Part shown: positions 8,094 to 15,224 of the stretch, piece by piece
Position numbering within the stretch: position 1 is the stretch's first letter
How the letters are laid out: every line of letters begins with the position of its first letter
Assembly: GCA_910588645.1 (NCBI GenBank)
Contig: CAJUOY010000003.1
Span: forward strand, 1 to 64,000
Length of the DNA stretch: 64,000 bases
Direction of reading: 5' to 3'
Origin: an uncultured Christensenellaceae bacterium
GTDB lineage: Bacteria; Bacillota; Clostridia; Christensenellales; Borkfalkiaceae
Translations under genes and position numbers: made by a program
The notes under the pieces: model-generated
The model's database searches: none
What the model was told of the DNA's origin: nothing
The model's input: only the letters and a program-made list of their open reading frames with translations

Positions 8094-8489
8094 ATGAAAA
8101 AAGTTTTTGCAAGTTTATTGGCGTCCGTTGCGGTTGTAGCAATTTGCTTATGCCTCGCCGCCTGCGCGTCAAGTCCGGTAGGTAACTACAAGTTTTCCGA
8201 AATGTCTATGGGCGATGTAGTATTTAAGCCGGGTGAAACGATGAACGGTTTAATTGAAATCGAGGAAGATATGTTCACCCTTGAAATCAAAGAAGACAAC
8301 ACTCTTTCTTTTAAAACCAATGTTGCGGGTGAAGTGGAGACCGAAGTCGGAACCTGGGAAACGAGAGGCGGCAAGCACTATCTCGTCATAGACGGAGATG
8401 AGCAGGAAGTTACGTTGAGCGGCGGTTACCTTGTAATGTCCGGCAGTTTCGGCGGACTGGAAATTACTATCAAACTCCAAAAAGTATAA
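8094..8489 (+). CDS. small lipoprotein, lipocalin-like fold possible
   Basis: A 131-residue secreted lipoprotein: basic start, hydrophobic signal segment and lipobox LAAC with the lipidated Cys at residue 24. The mature part is rich in short alternating strands (GTWE, HYLVIDG, YLVMSG), typical of small beta-barrel lipocalin-like lipoproteins of Clostridia, but no family is certain. It begins with a strong Shine-Dalgarno sequence (AAGGAGAAAGG) and ends at a strong bidirectional terminator, so it is monocistronic. Function is unknown. Confidence 0.8.
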   Translation: MKKVFASLLASVAVVAICLCLAACASSPVGNYKFSEMSMGDVVFKPGETMNGLIEIEEDMFTLEIKEDNTLSFKTNVAGEVETEVGTWETRGGKHYLVIDGDEQEVTLSGGYLVMSGSFGGLEITIKLQKV

Positions 8490-8497
8490 TAAATAAT

Positions 8498-8528
8498 AAA
8501 TCGGCGGAGCCTGTGGCTCCGCCGATTT
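8498..8528. terminator. bidirectional terminator
   Basis: A perfect 14-bp stem (8498-8511 with 8515-8528, loop TGT) lies between converging genes. It overlaps the last base of the gene on the minus strand. Confidence 0.9.
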
Positions 8529-9454
8529 TATTCTACGGGATAAACGTTGGTTATCTTATTTTGCTCCACGTCCACCGCGTAATATTTAACTTCGTATAGG
8601 TTTTGCGCTTTGGGATATACCAACCCCGCCGCGCGGACGTCGCCGTGTTCCGAATAGAAGCTTTCCGTCGGTACTGTTACCGATACAAAATCGCCCAAGT
8701 AGTCTTTGAGTACGACCGACCTGTCCTTCAATTCGTCGGCAAGATATGCGGAATAATCTCCGCGGGTAAGCACGCTCTCGAAAAAGGCGAAATGCAGTAC
8801 GTTTTTTTCGGGCGGGCGCGTTTCTATGGTCCTGCTTGCTTTGAGGGTAAGTTTTTCTCCGTCGTAGGAATACACGCATTCGGCTTTTGCCGCGGTGCAG
8901 GTTTCGAAAGCGGCAGTAATTTCAAGAACGTCGGAAAATTCCGCTTTTTCCGCATCGTTCATAAATATCCGTTTGCCCCTGTCGTTGAAAATAATAAGCG
9001 AGTTGCCGCTCTTTACGGTCAGAACGGGATACCCCGCCAACATCTTTTCTTCGAATACGGCGTTTGTGAATTTTTGTGGCAACTGTATTAAGTTGTAATC
9101 TGCTCCCTCGGCGGAAAGGTACGCGCCGCCCTGGGAAAACAGCGTGAAAAGTATTCCGCAAAATCTCGTCTGAGCTATCACGTTCAACGCCGCGCCCTTG
9201 TTGCCGTATTCGCGCACGAAGATCAATGCTTCGCCCGACATCAGGTACACGTCGAGAAAGGGAGGAGGTTGAAACAGGAGCTTTTCGTTTATGAAAAAAT
9301 TGACGCTTTGAAGATTTTCACCAGGAACAATCTCCGCCAATACGCTGTCGGCGGGATCTATGTCTATGTGTCTTTCGAAAAGGTCTATACCGCCCACGTA
9401 GAGGCCGTTCAGTTTAAGTATTGCGGGCTTGTACGACAAAAAATAAATACGCAA
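8528..9454 (-). CDS. conserved-looking hypothetical protein, 308 aa
   Basis: A 308-residue soluble protein that I cannot assign. It has no signal peptide or membrane helix. It looks beta-rich, with a repeated pattern of short strands in the first half (about residues 1-150) and a mixed second half. The start used is a TTG at 9454 preceded only by a weak AAAGAG. It is divergent from the SANT-like gene, and the space between them holds a 14-bp inverted repeat that may regulate one or both. Confidence 0.6.
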   Translation of the reverse strand: MRIYFLSYKPAILKLNGLYVGGIDLFERHIDIDPADSVLAEIVPGENLQSVNFFINEKLLFQPPPFLDVYLMSGEALIFVREYGNKGAALNVIAQTRFCGILFTLFSQGGAYLSAEGADYNLIQLPQKFTNAVFEEKMLAGYPVLTVKSGNSLIIFNDRGKRIFMNDAEKAEFSDVLEITAAFETCTAAKAECVYSYDGEKLTLKASRTIETRPPEKNVLHFAFFESVLTRGDYSAYLADELKDRSVVLKDYLGDFVSVTVPTESFYSEHGDVRAAGLVYPKAQNLYEVKYYAVDVEQNKITNVYPVE

Positions 9455-9479
9455 AGTAACACCACTCTTTTTGCTTTTG

Positions 9480-9517
9480 GGATTTTAAGCGCCCCTTGAC
9501 GGTGGCGCTTAAAATCC
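9480..9517. repeat. 14-bp perfect inverted repeat in a divergent intergenic region
   Basis: The arms at 9480-9493 and 9504-9517 are perfectly complementary, with a 10-base centre containing TTGACG. No T-tract follows on either strand in the right direction for a terminator, so an operator is more likely. Confidence 0.7.
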
Positions 9518-9591
9518 GTGAATTTCTATTATTATTTAATGTATAACGTTTAAAAATTATGTCAATATCTTTGTTGTATGGAGGATATTTT

Positions 9592-10188
9592 ATGAACAAG
9601 ATAAACGGCTATACGGAAGATGAAGCGAAAAAGCTTGTGGAGTACATTTCGGACGGCAGAAAGGAAGGCAAGACGCTTTCCGGACTGTTCGCCTCTTACG
9701 CGCAAAAGACGGGCAGGGCCAAAGGCAGCGTAAGAAACTATTATTACGCGCTTTTGCGCAGTACAGGGGACAGTCGCGTAAAGGAAATGCTTTCGGGCAA
9801 AGACCTCAAAGCGGAAAAAATACTTCCCTTTTCTGAAGAGGAAACGGATAAAATATTGAAAGAAATCCTCGTCCAGAAAAGCAAAGGTATTTCCGTAAGG
9901 AAGGCTGTCTTAAAGCTTGCTGGCGGAGACGACAAACTTATGTTGCGCTATCAGAACAAATACCGCAACGTCCTCGGCAAACAACCGGAGAGGATAGAAA
10001 GGCTTATGCGCGAGTGCGGGCTTAACGGCGGCGAGGACGGCGCGAGACGTCGCATAGAAGAGGAGATAAACGGCCTCTACGACAAGCTGGCTTCAAGCCT
10101 GAAGGAAGAAAACAAGCGTCTGACTACCTTAATAAAGCGTTTGACGGACGAAAATGCGCTGTTAAGACTGCAGCTTAAAAATTCTTAA
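9592..10188 (+). CDS. DNA-binding-like protein with two SANT/Myb-like repeats and a C-terminal coiled coil
   Basis: A 198-residue protein. Two related blocks, at about residues 3-55 and 80-130, each have the acidic-aromatic opening (YTEDEAKKL, FSEEETDKI) and a helix ending in a basic stretch (GSVRNYYYALLR, LMLRYQNKYRNVL). This resembles the SANT/Myb-like module of the RsfA/YwfN group. Residues about 155-196 form a leucine-rich coiled coil (KEENKRLTTLIKRLTDEN), so it probably dimerises. The start at 9592 is chosen over an upstream ATG because GGAGG (9580-9584) lies seven bases before it. A transcription-regulator role is inference. An inverted repeat precedes it. Confidence 0.65.
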   Translation: MNKINGYTEDEAKKLVEYISDGRKEGKTLSGLFASYAQKTGRAKGSVRNYYYALLRSTGDSRVKEMLSGKDLKAEKILPFSEEETDKILKEILVQKSKGISVRKAVLKLAGGDDKLMLRYQNKYRNVLGKQPERIERLMRECGLNGGEDGARRRIEEEINGLYDKLASSLKEENKRLTTLIKRLTDENALLRLQLKNS

Positions 10189-10193
10189 AAAGA

Positions 10194-10225
10194 TAAACGG
10201 GAGGACGTAACCGTCCTCCCGTTTA
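10194..10225. terminator. bidirectional terminator
   Basis: A perfect 14-bp stem (10194-10207 with 10212-10225, loop TAAC) lies between converging genes, followed by ATTTT. Confidence 0.9.
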
Positions 10226-10243
10226 ATTTTAAAGGTTTGAATT

Positions 10244-10441
10244 TCAGTCTTCCTGAGAATCGGAAGTGAGCTTTTTAGCGCCGTTCTCCAACTCTTCGAG
10301 TTTTTTATCGATATAGCACTCCGCTTTACCCATAAGGTCTTCCTGGTTCTTTTTGACTAAGTTTAAAAGTTTGCAGTTATTTGCTACCAAAAGCGCGCCG
10401 CCGGCCATACCAACGGCAAGCCCTATAATAAACTTTTCCAA
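10244..10441 (-). CDS. small single-helix membrane protein (YtxH-like)
   Basis: A 65-residue protein starting at a TTG (10441) with a strong AAGGAG (10449-10454) seven bases upstream. A longer upstream in-frame ATG is rejected because it would overlap the RuvX promoter and has no ribosome binding site. It has one glycine-rich membrane helix at about residues 4-20 followed by a charged, helical, lysine/glutamate-rich tail. This layout is seen in YtxH-domain proteins, but the match is only one of shape. Function is unknown. Confidence 0.65.
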   Translation of the reverse strand: MEKFIIGLAVGMAGGALLVANNCKLLNLVKKNQEDLMGKAECYIDKKLEELENGAKKLTSDSQED

Positions 10442-10534
10442 TTTTTCTCTCCTTGTAACAGGCGTGATCGCCTTAATCAAAGTATGAGCGATTGCCGGGG
10501 AATTATGATTGTAAAAAAATGCCTGAAAATATAC

Positions 10535-10563
10535 TTGAAAATTTTCCGCGGCTGTGTTATTAT
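10535..10563 (+). promoter_or_regulatory. ruvX promoter (leaderless)
   Basis: TTGAAA (10535-10540), 17-bp spacer, TATTAT (10558-10563), then six bases and the ATG at 10570. There is no Shine-Dalgarno sequence. Confidence 0.85.
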
Positions 10564-10569
10564 AGCCGT

Positions 10570-11292
10570 ATGGAGAGATACGTCGCATTCGATATAGGCG
10601 ATAAGAGAATAGGCGTCGCGGTTTCGGATCCGTTCAATACGTACGCCCTGCCTTCACATACTTACTTCCGCAAAGGATTTGCCGAGGACGTTAAGGCGAT
10701 TGCGATGATCGCAAAGGAAAAAGGCGCTACCGTCATAGTTTGCGGGCTTCCCGTGAATTTCGACGGAACGGAGGCCGTTCAGACGGAAAAGACTGCAAGA
10801 TTTATCGAAGCGTTGAAGCAAGCTACTTCCATACCCGTTGTGTGCGAAGACGAAAGGTTCACTACCAAAATGGCGCACGAAACTTTGATAAGCGAGGGTA
10901 TGAGCCGTGAAAAACGCAAAAGCTATGTGGACGCGCTTGCGGCCGCCAATATTCTGGACGGTTATCTCAATAAACTTAAAAAGGAGCAGAAAATGAGCGA
11001 AGAACTTGAAAACGAGGAGTCCTGGGAAGACGAAGAAATAGTCGAAATGTATGACGAGGAAGGCAAAATAATAAAATTAAAGCTTTTGGACGTCATAGAT
11101 TATAAAAAGGAAAAATACGCCTTTTTACTTGCGGCGGAGCCTTCCGAAAGTATCGACGAGGACGAGGTCGTGATTTTCCGTATCAGCGAGGACGGTCAGT
11201 GTCTCGAACCTATCGAAGATGAAAATCTTTTGGAAGAGGTGTTCGAATTTTATCAGCAGGAAATCGAAGAGGACGACACGGAAGAAATTTAA
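10570..11292 (+). CDS. ruvX: fusion protein: RuvX/YqgF resolvase-like nuclease plus DUF1292 (YrzB-like)
   Basis: A 240-residue protein joining two genes that are neighbours in most Bacillota (yrrK and yrzB). Residues 1-140 are RuvX, an RNase H-fold nuclease implicated in pre-16S rRNA processing, with DIGDKRIG (D8), E-rich CEDERFTT and the closing YVDALAAANIL acidic site. Residues about 142-240 are a very acidic DUF1292 domain. No stop separates them, yet an AAGGAG and in-frame ATG (10993) remain at the join, so a free DUF1292 protein may also be made. The start at 10570 is fixed by a promoter six bases upstream. Confidence 0.9.
   Translation: MERYVAFDIGDKRIGVAVSDPFNTYALPSHTYFRKGFAEDVKAIAMIAKEKGATVIVCGLPVNFDGTEAVQTEKTARFIEALKQATSIPVVCEDERFTTKMAHETLISEGMSREKRKSYVDALAAANILDGYLNKLKKEQKMSEELENEESWEDEEIVEMYDEEGKIIKLKLLDVIDYKKEKYAFLLAAEPSESIDEDEVVIFRISEDGQCLEPIEDENLLEEVFEFYQQEIEEDDTEEI
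10981..10995 (+). promoter_or_regulatory. internal ribosome binding site and ATG inside the ruvX-DUF1292 frame
   Basis: AAGGAG at 10981-10986 is followed six bases later by an in-frame ATG (10993). It coincides with the expected N-terminus of a stand-alone DUF1292 protein (MSEELENEE). Confidence 0.65.
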
Positions 11293-11304
11293 AATTAAAT
11301 AGGC

Positions 11305-11340
11305 TAAGCTCCTTTCGGGAAACGAAGGGAGCTTATTTTT
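11305..11340 (+). terminator. terminator after ruvX fusion gene
   Basis: An 11-bp stem with one mismatch (11305-11315 with 11325-11335), followed by five T. Confidence 0.85.
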
Positions 11341-11349
11341 ATTTAAGTC

Positions 11350-11378
11350 TTTACATTTAAAAACGTTTGTGATATAAT
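11350..11378 (+). promoter_or_regulatory. promoter of BIG2 lipoprotein gene
   Basis: TTTACA (11350-11355), 17-bp spacer, TATAAT (11373-11378). Confidence 0.85.
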
Positions 11379-11407
11379 ACGAATATCATAAACCTTGGAG
11401 ATAAAAT

Positions 11408-12154
11408 ATGAAAAAAGTATTATTCCCGCTGTTTGTGGCGGCGGTTGCTCTGTGTATGTGCCTTTTTGCCGGTTGCGGACCTGCGGCGGATAATATCGAA
11501 ATTGCGGATTCTTTGAATTTGGTCTGCGGCGAGACCGCTGCGCTCGAATATACGGTCACGCCCGAGGACGCAAAAGTGAACGTGTCGGTATCGGACGAAA
11601 AGGTTTTGACGTATTCGGACGGCAAGGTTACGGCGCTTACGGCGGGCAAGGCGGTAATAAAAGTTGCGGACGGCCGCAATTCGGAAGTTTATGCCGAGTG
11701 TGAAGTTACCGTGGCTCCGCCCCAAGGTTATACCGCTTATGCTACTGAAGACTATAAACTCGTCTATCCTTCCGGTTGGGAAAAGAGTACTAACGGCGTG
11801 ATTACTATGTTTTCGGATAAAACTTCGGAAAACAACATTAATATAAGCAGTGAAAAGAAGAACAACTTTTATTGGATTATGACGGACGCGACTTATAGAA
11901 AAGCGCTCGAATCGAATTTCAGTATAATGGGTATTACCGTGGAGTTTAAAAGCGTAAAAGTCAACGTTTATGACTATCTCGGTTCTTCCCGCGTGCATAC
12001 TTCCGTAACCTATAGTCTTGCGGGTGTGGAAATCTGCCAGGAGCAGACTATAATCAACTCCGGCGACAAGACCTATATTTTGACGACGACATCCAATATA
12101 AGCGATGCCAAAATGTTTGAAACCTTATCGGAACAATTCGTATCATTGAAATAA
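11408..12154 (+). CDS. lipoprotein with bacterial Ig-like (BIG2) domain
   Basis: A 248-residue surface lipoprotein. The signal peptide ends at lipobox FAGC, with the lipidated Cys at residue 22. Residues about 28-98 look like a BIG2 immunoglobulin-like domain (LVCGETAALEYTVTPEDAKV, then a repeat of short strands ending in AECEVTVAP). Residues about 105-248 resemble small PsbP/DcrB-like lipoprotein domains (YKLVYPSGWEK, then alternating strands). It is transcribed alone between its own promoter and a terminator. Ligand and role are unknown. Confidence 0.75.
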   Translation: MKKVLFPLFVAAVALCMCLFAGCGPAADNIEIADSLNLVCGETAALEYTVTPEDAKVNVSVSDEKVLTYSDGKVTALTAGKAVIKVADGRNSEVYAECEVTVAPPQGYTAYATEDYKLVYPSGWEKSTNGVITMFSDKTSENNINISSEKKNNFYWIMTDATYRKALESNFSIMGITVEFKSVKVNVYDYLGSSRVHTSVTYSLAGVEICQEQTIINSGDKTYILTTTSNISDAKMFETLSEQFVSLK

Positions 12155-12159
12155 TATCG

Positions 12160-12190
12160 TCCGCCTGCGGAAACGCGGGCGGATTTTTTT
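12160..12190 (+). terminator. terminator after BIG2 lipoprotein gene
   Basis: A 10-bp stem with one mismatch (12160-12169 with 12174-12183, GAAA loop), followed by seven T. Confidence 0.9.
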
Positions 12191-12220
12191 AAAAAAGGCG
12201 GCGAAACGGCGAAAATACGC

Positions 12221-12249
12221 TTTACAAACGCTCTTAAATTTGCTAAAAT
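12221..12249 (+). promoter_or_regulatory. rpsB-tsf promoter
   Basis: TTTACA (12221-12226), 17-bp spacer, TAAAAT (12244-12249). The expected start is near 12256, giving a leader of about 105 nt. Confidence 0.8.
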
Positions 12250-12255
12250 ATCAAG

Positions 12256-12361
12256 GCTATAATTCACACCCGACGGGCGGGCGCTCCGTGGCGGTAAATC
12301 TTTATGCCGTAATAAAGCGCCGAATTAGCTGCGCCGACGGGGAGGTAAACGGAGGAATAAT
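12256..12361 (+). promoter_or_regulatory. structured 5' leader of rpsB, candidate S2 autoregulatory element
   Basis: The GC-rich leader contains a stem with an asymmetric bulge: GGCG (12290-12293) pairs with CGCC (12318-12321) and CTTTAT (12300-12305) pairs with ATAAAG (12312-12317). Two GGAGG sequences follow (12341-12345 and 12351-12355); the second has correct spacing to the ATG. Feedback by S2 is inference from other bacteria. Confidence 0.4.
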
Positions 12362-13135
12362 ATGGCGGTAATTTCAATGAAACAACTGCTCGAAGCCGGA
12401 GTGCATTTCGGGCACCAGACGAGAAAGTGGAACCCCAAGATGTCCAAGTACATCTATGCGGCAAGGAACGATATTCACATTATCGATCTTCAACTTACCG
12501 TAGGCCTTGTAGAGGACGCGTATAAGTTTGTATGCGATTCCGTAAAAGACGGTAAATCCATACTTTTCGTAGGAACCAAAAAACAGGCTCAGGAAGCCGT
12601 TAAGGAAGAGGCCGAGCGTTGCGGTATGTACTACGTAAACAGCCGCTGGCTGGGCGGTACGCTTACCAACTTCAAAACTATCCGTACCCGTATCGACAGA
12701 ATGGTAAAGATAGAGAAGATGGAACAGAACGGCGAATTCGATCTTCTTCCCAAAAAGGAAGTTGCAAAGCTTAAAGAAGAATATGAAAAATTGCAGGCGA
12801 ACCTCGGCGGCATAAGGGAAATGAACAAGCTCCCCGGCGTTATGTTTATCGTCGATCCCCATAACGAGGATATCGCGGTTGCGGAAGCACGCAAGCTCAA
12901 TATCCCCATCGTCGCAATAACCGATACCAACTGCGATCCCGATCTCATTGATTACGTTATCCCCGGTAACGACGACGCAATAAGAGCGGTCAAGCTCATT
13001 TCGTCCGTTATCGCAAACGCGGTAATCGAAGCTAACCAGGGTGAAACTCCCGTTCTTCCCGTAGAGGACGACGGCGAGCCTACCTCTATCGAAGAGATCG
13101 CTATGAACGACGTTCCCGTAGAGGACGCGGAATAA
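12362..13135 (+). CDS. rpsB: 30S ribosomal protein S2
   Basis: A 257-residue S2 with the family's characteristic blocks: VHFGHQTRKWNPKM at the N-terminus, FVGTKKQA, SRWLGGTLTNF and PGVMFIVDP. The acidic C-terminal tail is normal. GGAGG lies six bases before the ATG. It forms the classic rpsB-tsf operon, with EF-Ts 19 bases downstream, and has a structured leader and a clear promoter. Confidence 0.97.
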   Translation: MAVISMKQLLEAGVHFGHQTRKWNPKMSKYIYAARNDIHIIDLQLTVGLVEDAYKFVCDSVKDGKSILFVGTKKQAQEAVKEEAERCGMYYVNSRWLGGTLTNFKTIRTRIDRMVKIEKMEQNGEFDLLPKKEVAKLKEEYEKLQANLGGIREMNKLPGVMFIVDPHNEDIAVAEARKLNIPIVAITDTNCDPDLIDYVIPGNDDAIRAVKLISSVIANAVIEANQGETPVLPVEDDGEPTSIEEIAMNDVPVEDAE

Positions 13136-13154
13136 TAAACAAGGAGAATCTATT

Positions 13155-14051
13155 ATGGCATTCACGGCACAAGACGTTAAAGACCTTCGCGAAAAGAGCG
13201 GCGCAGGTATGCTCGACTGCAAAAAAGCGCTTGTCGACGCAGACGGCGATATGGAAAAGGCTATAGAGCTTTTGAGAGAACGCGGAATTGCAAAGGCAGT
13301 TAAAAAGGAAGGCAGAATAGCTGCGGAAGGAGCTGTCGGCGCATACGTTTGCGGCGGTACGGGCGTACTTTTGGAAGTCAACTGCGAAAGTGACTTCGTT
13401 TCCCGCGGAGACAAATTCCACGCCATTTTAGATAAAGTGGCAAAGATCGTTGCCGAAAATAAACCCTCCGACGTAGACGCGCTCAATGCGTGTGCTCTCG
13501 ACGGAGCTACCGTTAAAGATTATATCACCGGCGAGACAGCTGTTATAGGCGAAAAGATTTCCATTCGCCGTTTCGAAATTTACGAAACCGAAGGCAAGAT
13601 TGAGACCTATATCCATATGGGCGGTAAAGTAGGCGTTATGGTCGAAGCCGTAAACGTTACGGCAGGCAGTGAAGAGACTCTTCACGACGTTGCTTTGCAG
13701 ATTGCGGCATCCAAGCCTCTCTATCTTCTCCCCGCAGACGTTCCCGCAGAGGAACTCGAAAAGGAAAAGAAGATCATGCTCGTTCAGATGCAGAACGATC
13801 CCAAGAACGCAAGCAAACCCCAGGCTATCCTTGAAAAGATCATCGACGGAAAAATGGGCAAGTACTACTCCGAAAACTGCCTTATGGAGCAGGTATTCGT
13901 AAAGGACGATACCCAGAAAGTCAGCCAGGTTATAGGCAATAAATTCAAGGTCGTAAGATTTGCGCGTTTCGAAATGGGCGAAGGACTTGAAAAGAAGAGC
14001 GAAAATCTTCAGGACGAAGTTGCAAAACAGATCGAAGCAATGAAGAAATAA
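13155..14051 (+). CDS. tsf: translation elongation factor Ts
   Basis: A 298-residue EF-Ts, the nucleotide exchange factor for EF-Tu. The N-terminal UBA-like domain (DVKDLREKSGAGMLDCKKAL) and the EF-Tu contact motif within EVNCESDFVSRGD are clear, followed by two core subdomains. The Shine-Dalgarno AAGGAG lies eight bases before the ATG. It is co-transcribed with rpsB and ends at a strong terminator. Confidence 0.97.
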   Translation: MAFTAQDVKDLREKSGAGMLDCKKALVDADGDMEKAIELLRERGIAKAVKKEGRIAAEGAVGAYVCGGTGVLLEVNCESDFVSRGDKFHAILDKVAKIVAENKPSDVDALNACALDGATVKDYITGETAVIGEKISIRRFEIYETEGKIETYIHMGGKVGVMVEAVNVTAGSEETLHDVALQIAASKPLYLLPADVPAEELEKEKKIMLVQMQNDPKNASKPQAILEKIIDGKMGKYYSENCLMEQVFVKDDTQKVSQVIGNKFKVVRFARFEMGEGLEKKSENLQDEVAKQIEAMKK

Positions 14052-14067
14052 TTTAAAAAAATTAATT

Positions 14068-14098
14068 TTCCCCGCAGGCTTGTAAAGCCCGCGGGGAA
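14068..14098 (+). terminator. terminator after tsf
   Basis: A 13-bp stem with one mismatch (14068-14080 with 14086-14098), followed by TTTTATTTT. Confidence 0.88.
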
Positions 14099-14123
14099 TT
14101 TTATTTTCCGCAAAATTTGCGGT

Positions 14124-14156
14124 TACCGTGTTTTTCCGTAAAAAATACGGTACAAT
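14124..14156 (+). promoter_or_regulatory. promoter with overlapping inverted repeat before the XRE regulator
   Basis: A 12-bp inverted repeat with one mismatch (TACCGTGTTTTT at 14124-14135 with AAAAATACGGTA at 14141-14152) overlaps the -10 box TACAAT (14151-14156). The -10 is followed by six bases and then the ATG. The repeat is a likely autoregulatory operator; the -35 box is weak. Confidence 0.7.
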
Positions 14157-14162
14157 AAATAT

Positions 14163-14366
14163 ATGGAAGCATTTGCCAAAAAATTGAGGGAAACCCGCAA
14201 AGAGAAGGGATTGACGCAAAAACAGCTTGCGATAGAAATTAATGCCACGGACGACAGCGTGTTTTCGTGGGAGAAGGGAAGAAGTCAGCCTTCCCTTGAA
14301 ATGCTGTGCGCACTTTGCACTCTGTTGGAGGTTTCCGCGGATTATCTTTTGGGACGAGAAGAGTAA
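14163..14366 (+). CDS. XRE-family (Cro/C1-type) helix-turn-helix regulator
   Basis: A 67-residue protein that is essentially a single HTH_3 domain: LRETRKEKGLTQKQLA, then INATDDSVFSWEKGRSQPSL, then the typical end LLEVSADYLLG. No effector domain is present. The ATG lies six bases after a -10 box overlapped by an inverted repeat, which suggests a leaderless, self-repressed gene. It lies alone between the tsf and pyrH units, both housekeeping, so its targets are not evident from context. Confidence 0.88.
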   Translation: MEAFAKKLRETRKEKGLTQKQLAIEINATDDSVFSWEKGRSQPSLEMLCALCTLLEVSADYLLGREE

Positions 14367-14374
14367 TTTTATTG

Positions 14375-14400
14375 CCTGCCCGCATTTTCGCGCGGGCAGG
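14375..14400 (+). terminator. terminator after XRE gene
   Basis: A perfect 9-bp stem (14375-14383 with 14392-14400), followed by TTTTTAATTTT. Confidence 0.9.
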
Positions 14401-14431
14401 TTTTTAATTTTAAATTACACGTAAATTGCGG

Positions 14432-14460
14432 TTGATTTTTAACGACATATCTGTTATACT
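14432..14460 (+). promoter_or_regulatory. promoter of the pyrH-frr-uppS-cdsA operon
   Basis: TTGATT (14432-14437), 17-bp spacer, TATACT (14455-14460) with a TG extension one base upstream. Confidence 0.82.
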
Positions 14461-14487
14461 GTTTTAGAATAATATTTTGGGGGATCT

Positions 14488-15198
14488 ATGGAACCTAAAT
14501 ATAAAAGAGTTCTTATCAAACTTTCGGGCGAAGCTCTCGCAGGCAAGCAGGGACACGGGCTGGATGAAAGCGTTATCTCCGGCGTTGTCGAACAGATTAA
14601 GGCCGTTCACGATATGGGCGTGGAGATCGCGCTTGTAATAGGCGGCGGAAACTTCTGGCGGGGACGCCAGGGTAAGCAGATGGACAGAACCACTGCCGAC
14701 CACATGGGTATGCTTGCCACGGTAATGAATTCTTTGGCGATGATGGACGCGCTCGAACAGCGCGGACTGCCCACCAGGGTTCAGACGGCGCTCATAATGA
14801 CGTCCGTCGCCGAGCCCTATATCCTAAGAAAGGCTTTGCACCATTTCGAGAAGGGGCGCGTGGTAATAATGGCCTGCGGTACGGGTAACCCGTATTGTTC
14901 TACCGATACCGCCGCGGCGCAAAGGGCTTGCGAAATTCAGGCGGATCTTCTGCTTATGGCAAAAAATATAGACGGAATTTACGACAGCGATCCAAAGCTC
15001 AATCCGTCGGCTAAGAAATACGAACATATAAAGTATATAGACATTATAAACAACGGTATAAAAGCTATGGACACCACGGCCGCCACTATGTGTATGGAAA
15101 ACAACGTGCCCGTGCTTGCGTTCGGGCTTGACGAAAACGACTCGATCGTCCGTGCAGTATGCGGCGAAAAACTGGGTACTCTCATAGACAATCAATAA
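14488..15198 (+). CDS. pyrH: UMP kinase
   Basis: A 236-residue amino-acid-kinase-fold enzyme that phosphorylates UMP to UDP. The N-terminal KLSGEAL and GGGNFWRG loops and the GTGNPYCSTDTAAAQRA segment are diagnostic. The hexameric bacterial form is regulated by GTP and UTP. The Shine-Dalgarno GGGGG lies six bases before the ATG. The gene heads pyrH-frr-uppS-cdsA, the usual Bacillota order following rpsB-tsf; here an XRE gene and terminators separate the two groups. Confidence 0.97.
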   Translation: MEPKYKRVLIKLSGEALAGKQGHGLDESVISGVVEQIKAVHDMGVEIALVIGGGNFWRGRQGKQMDRTTADHMGMLATVMNSLAMMDALEQRGLPTRVQTALIMTSVAEPYILRKALHHFEKGRVVIMACGTGNPYCSTDTAAAQRACEIQADLLLMAKNIDGIYDSDPKLNPSAKKYEHIKYIDIINNGIKAMDTTAATMCMENNVPVLAFGLDENDSIVRAVCGEKLGTLIDNQ

Positions 15199-15224
15199 CG
15201 GCATAAAAGGAGATTATATAAATT

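Noticed and set aside
10442..10588. Upstream extension of the small membrane protein gene to an ATG at 10588
   Set aside because: It would cross the ruvX promoter and lacks a ribosome binding site, whereas the TTG at 10441 has AAGGAG at the right distance.
12374..13486. Long minus-strand open frame (370 codons) opposite rpsB and tsf
   Set aside because: It lies fully antisense to two well-identified essential genes, has no recognisable domain and no ribosome binding site; it is a codon-bias shadow.
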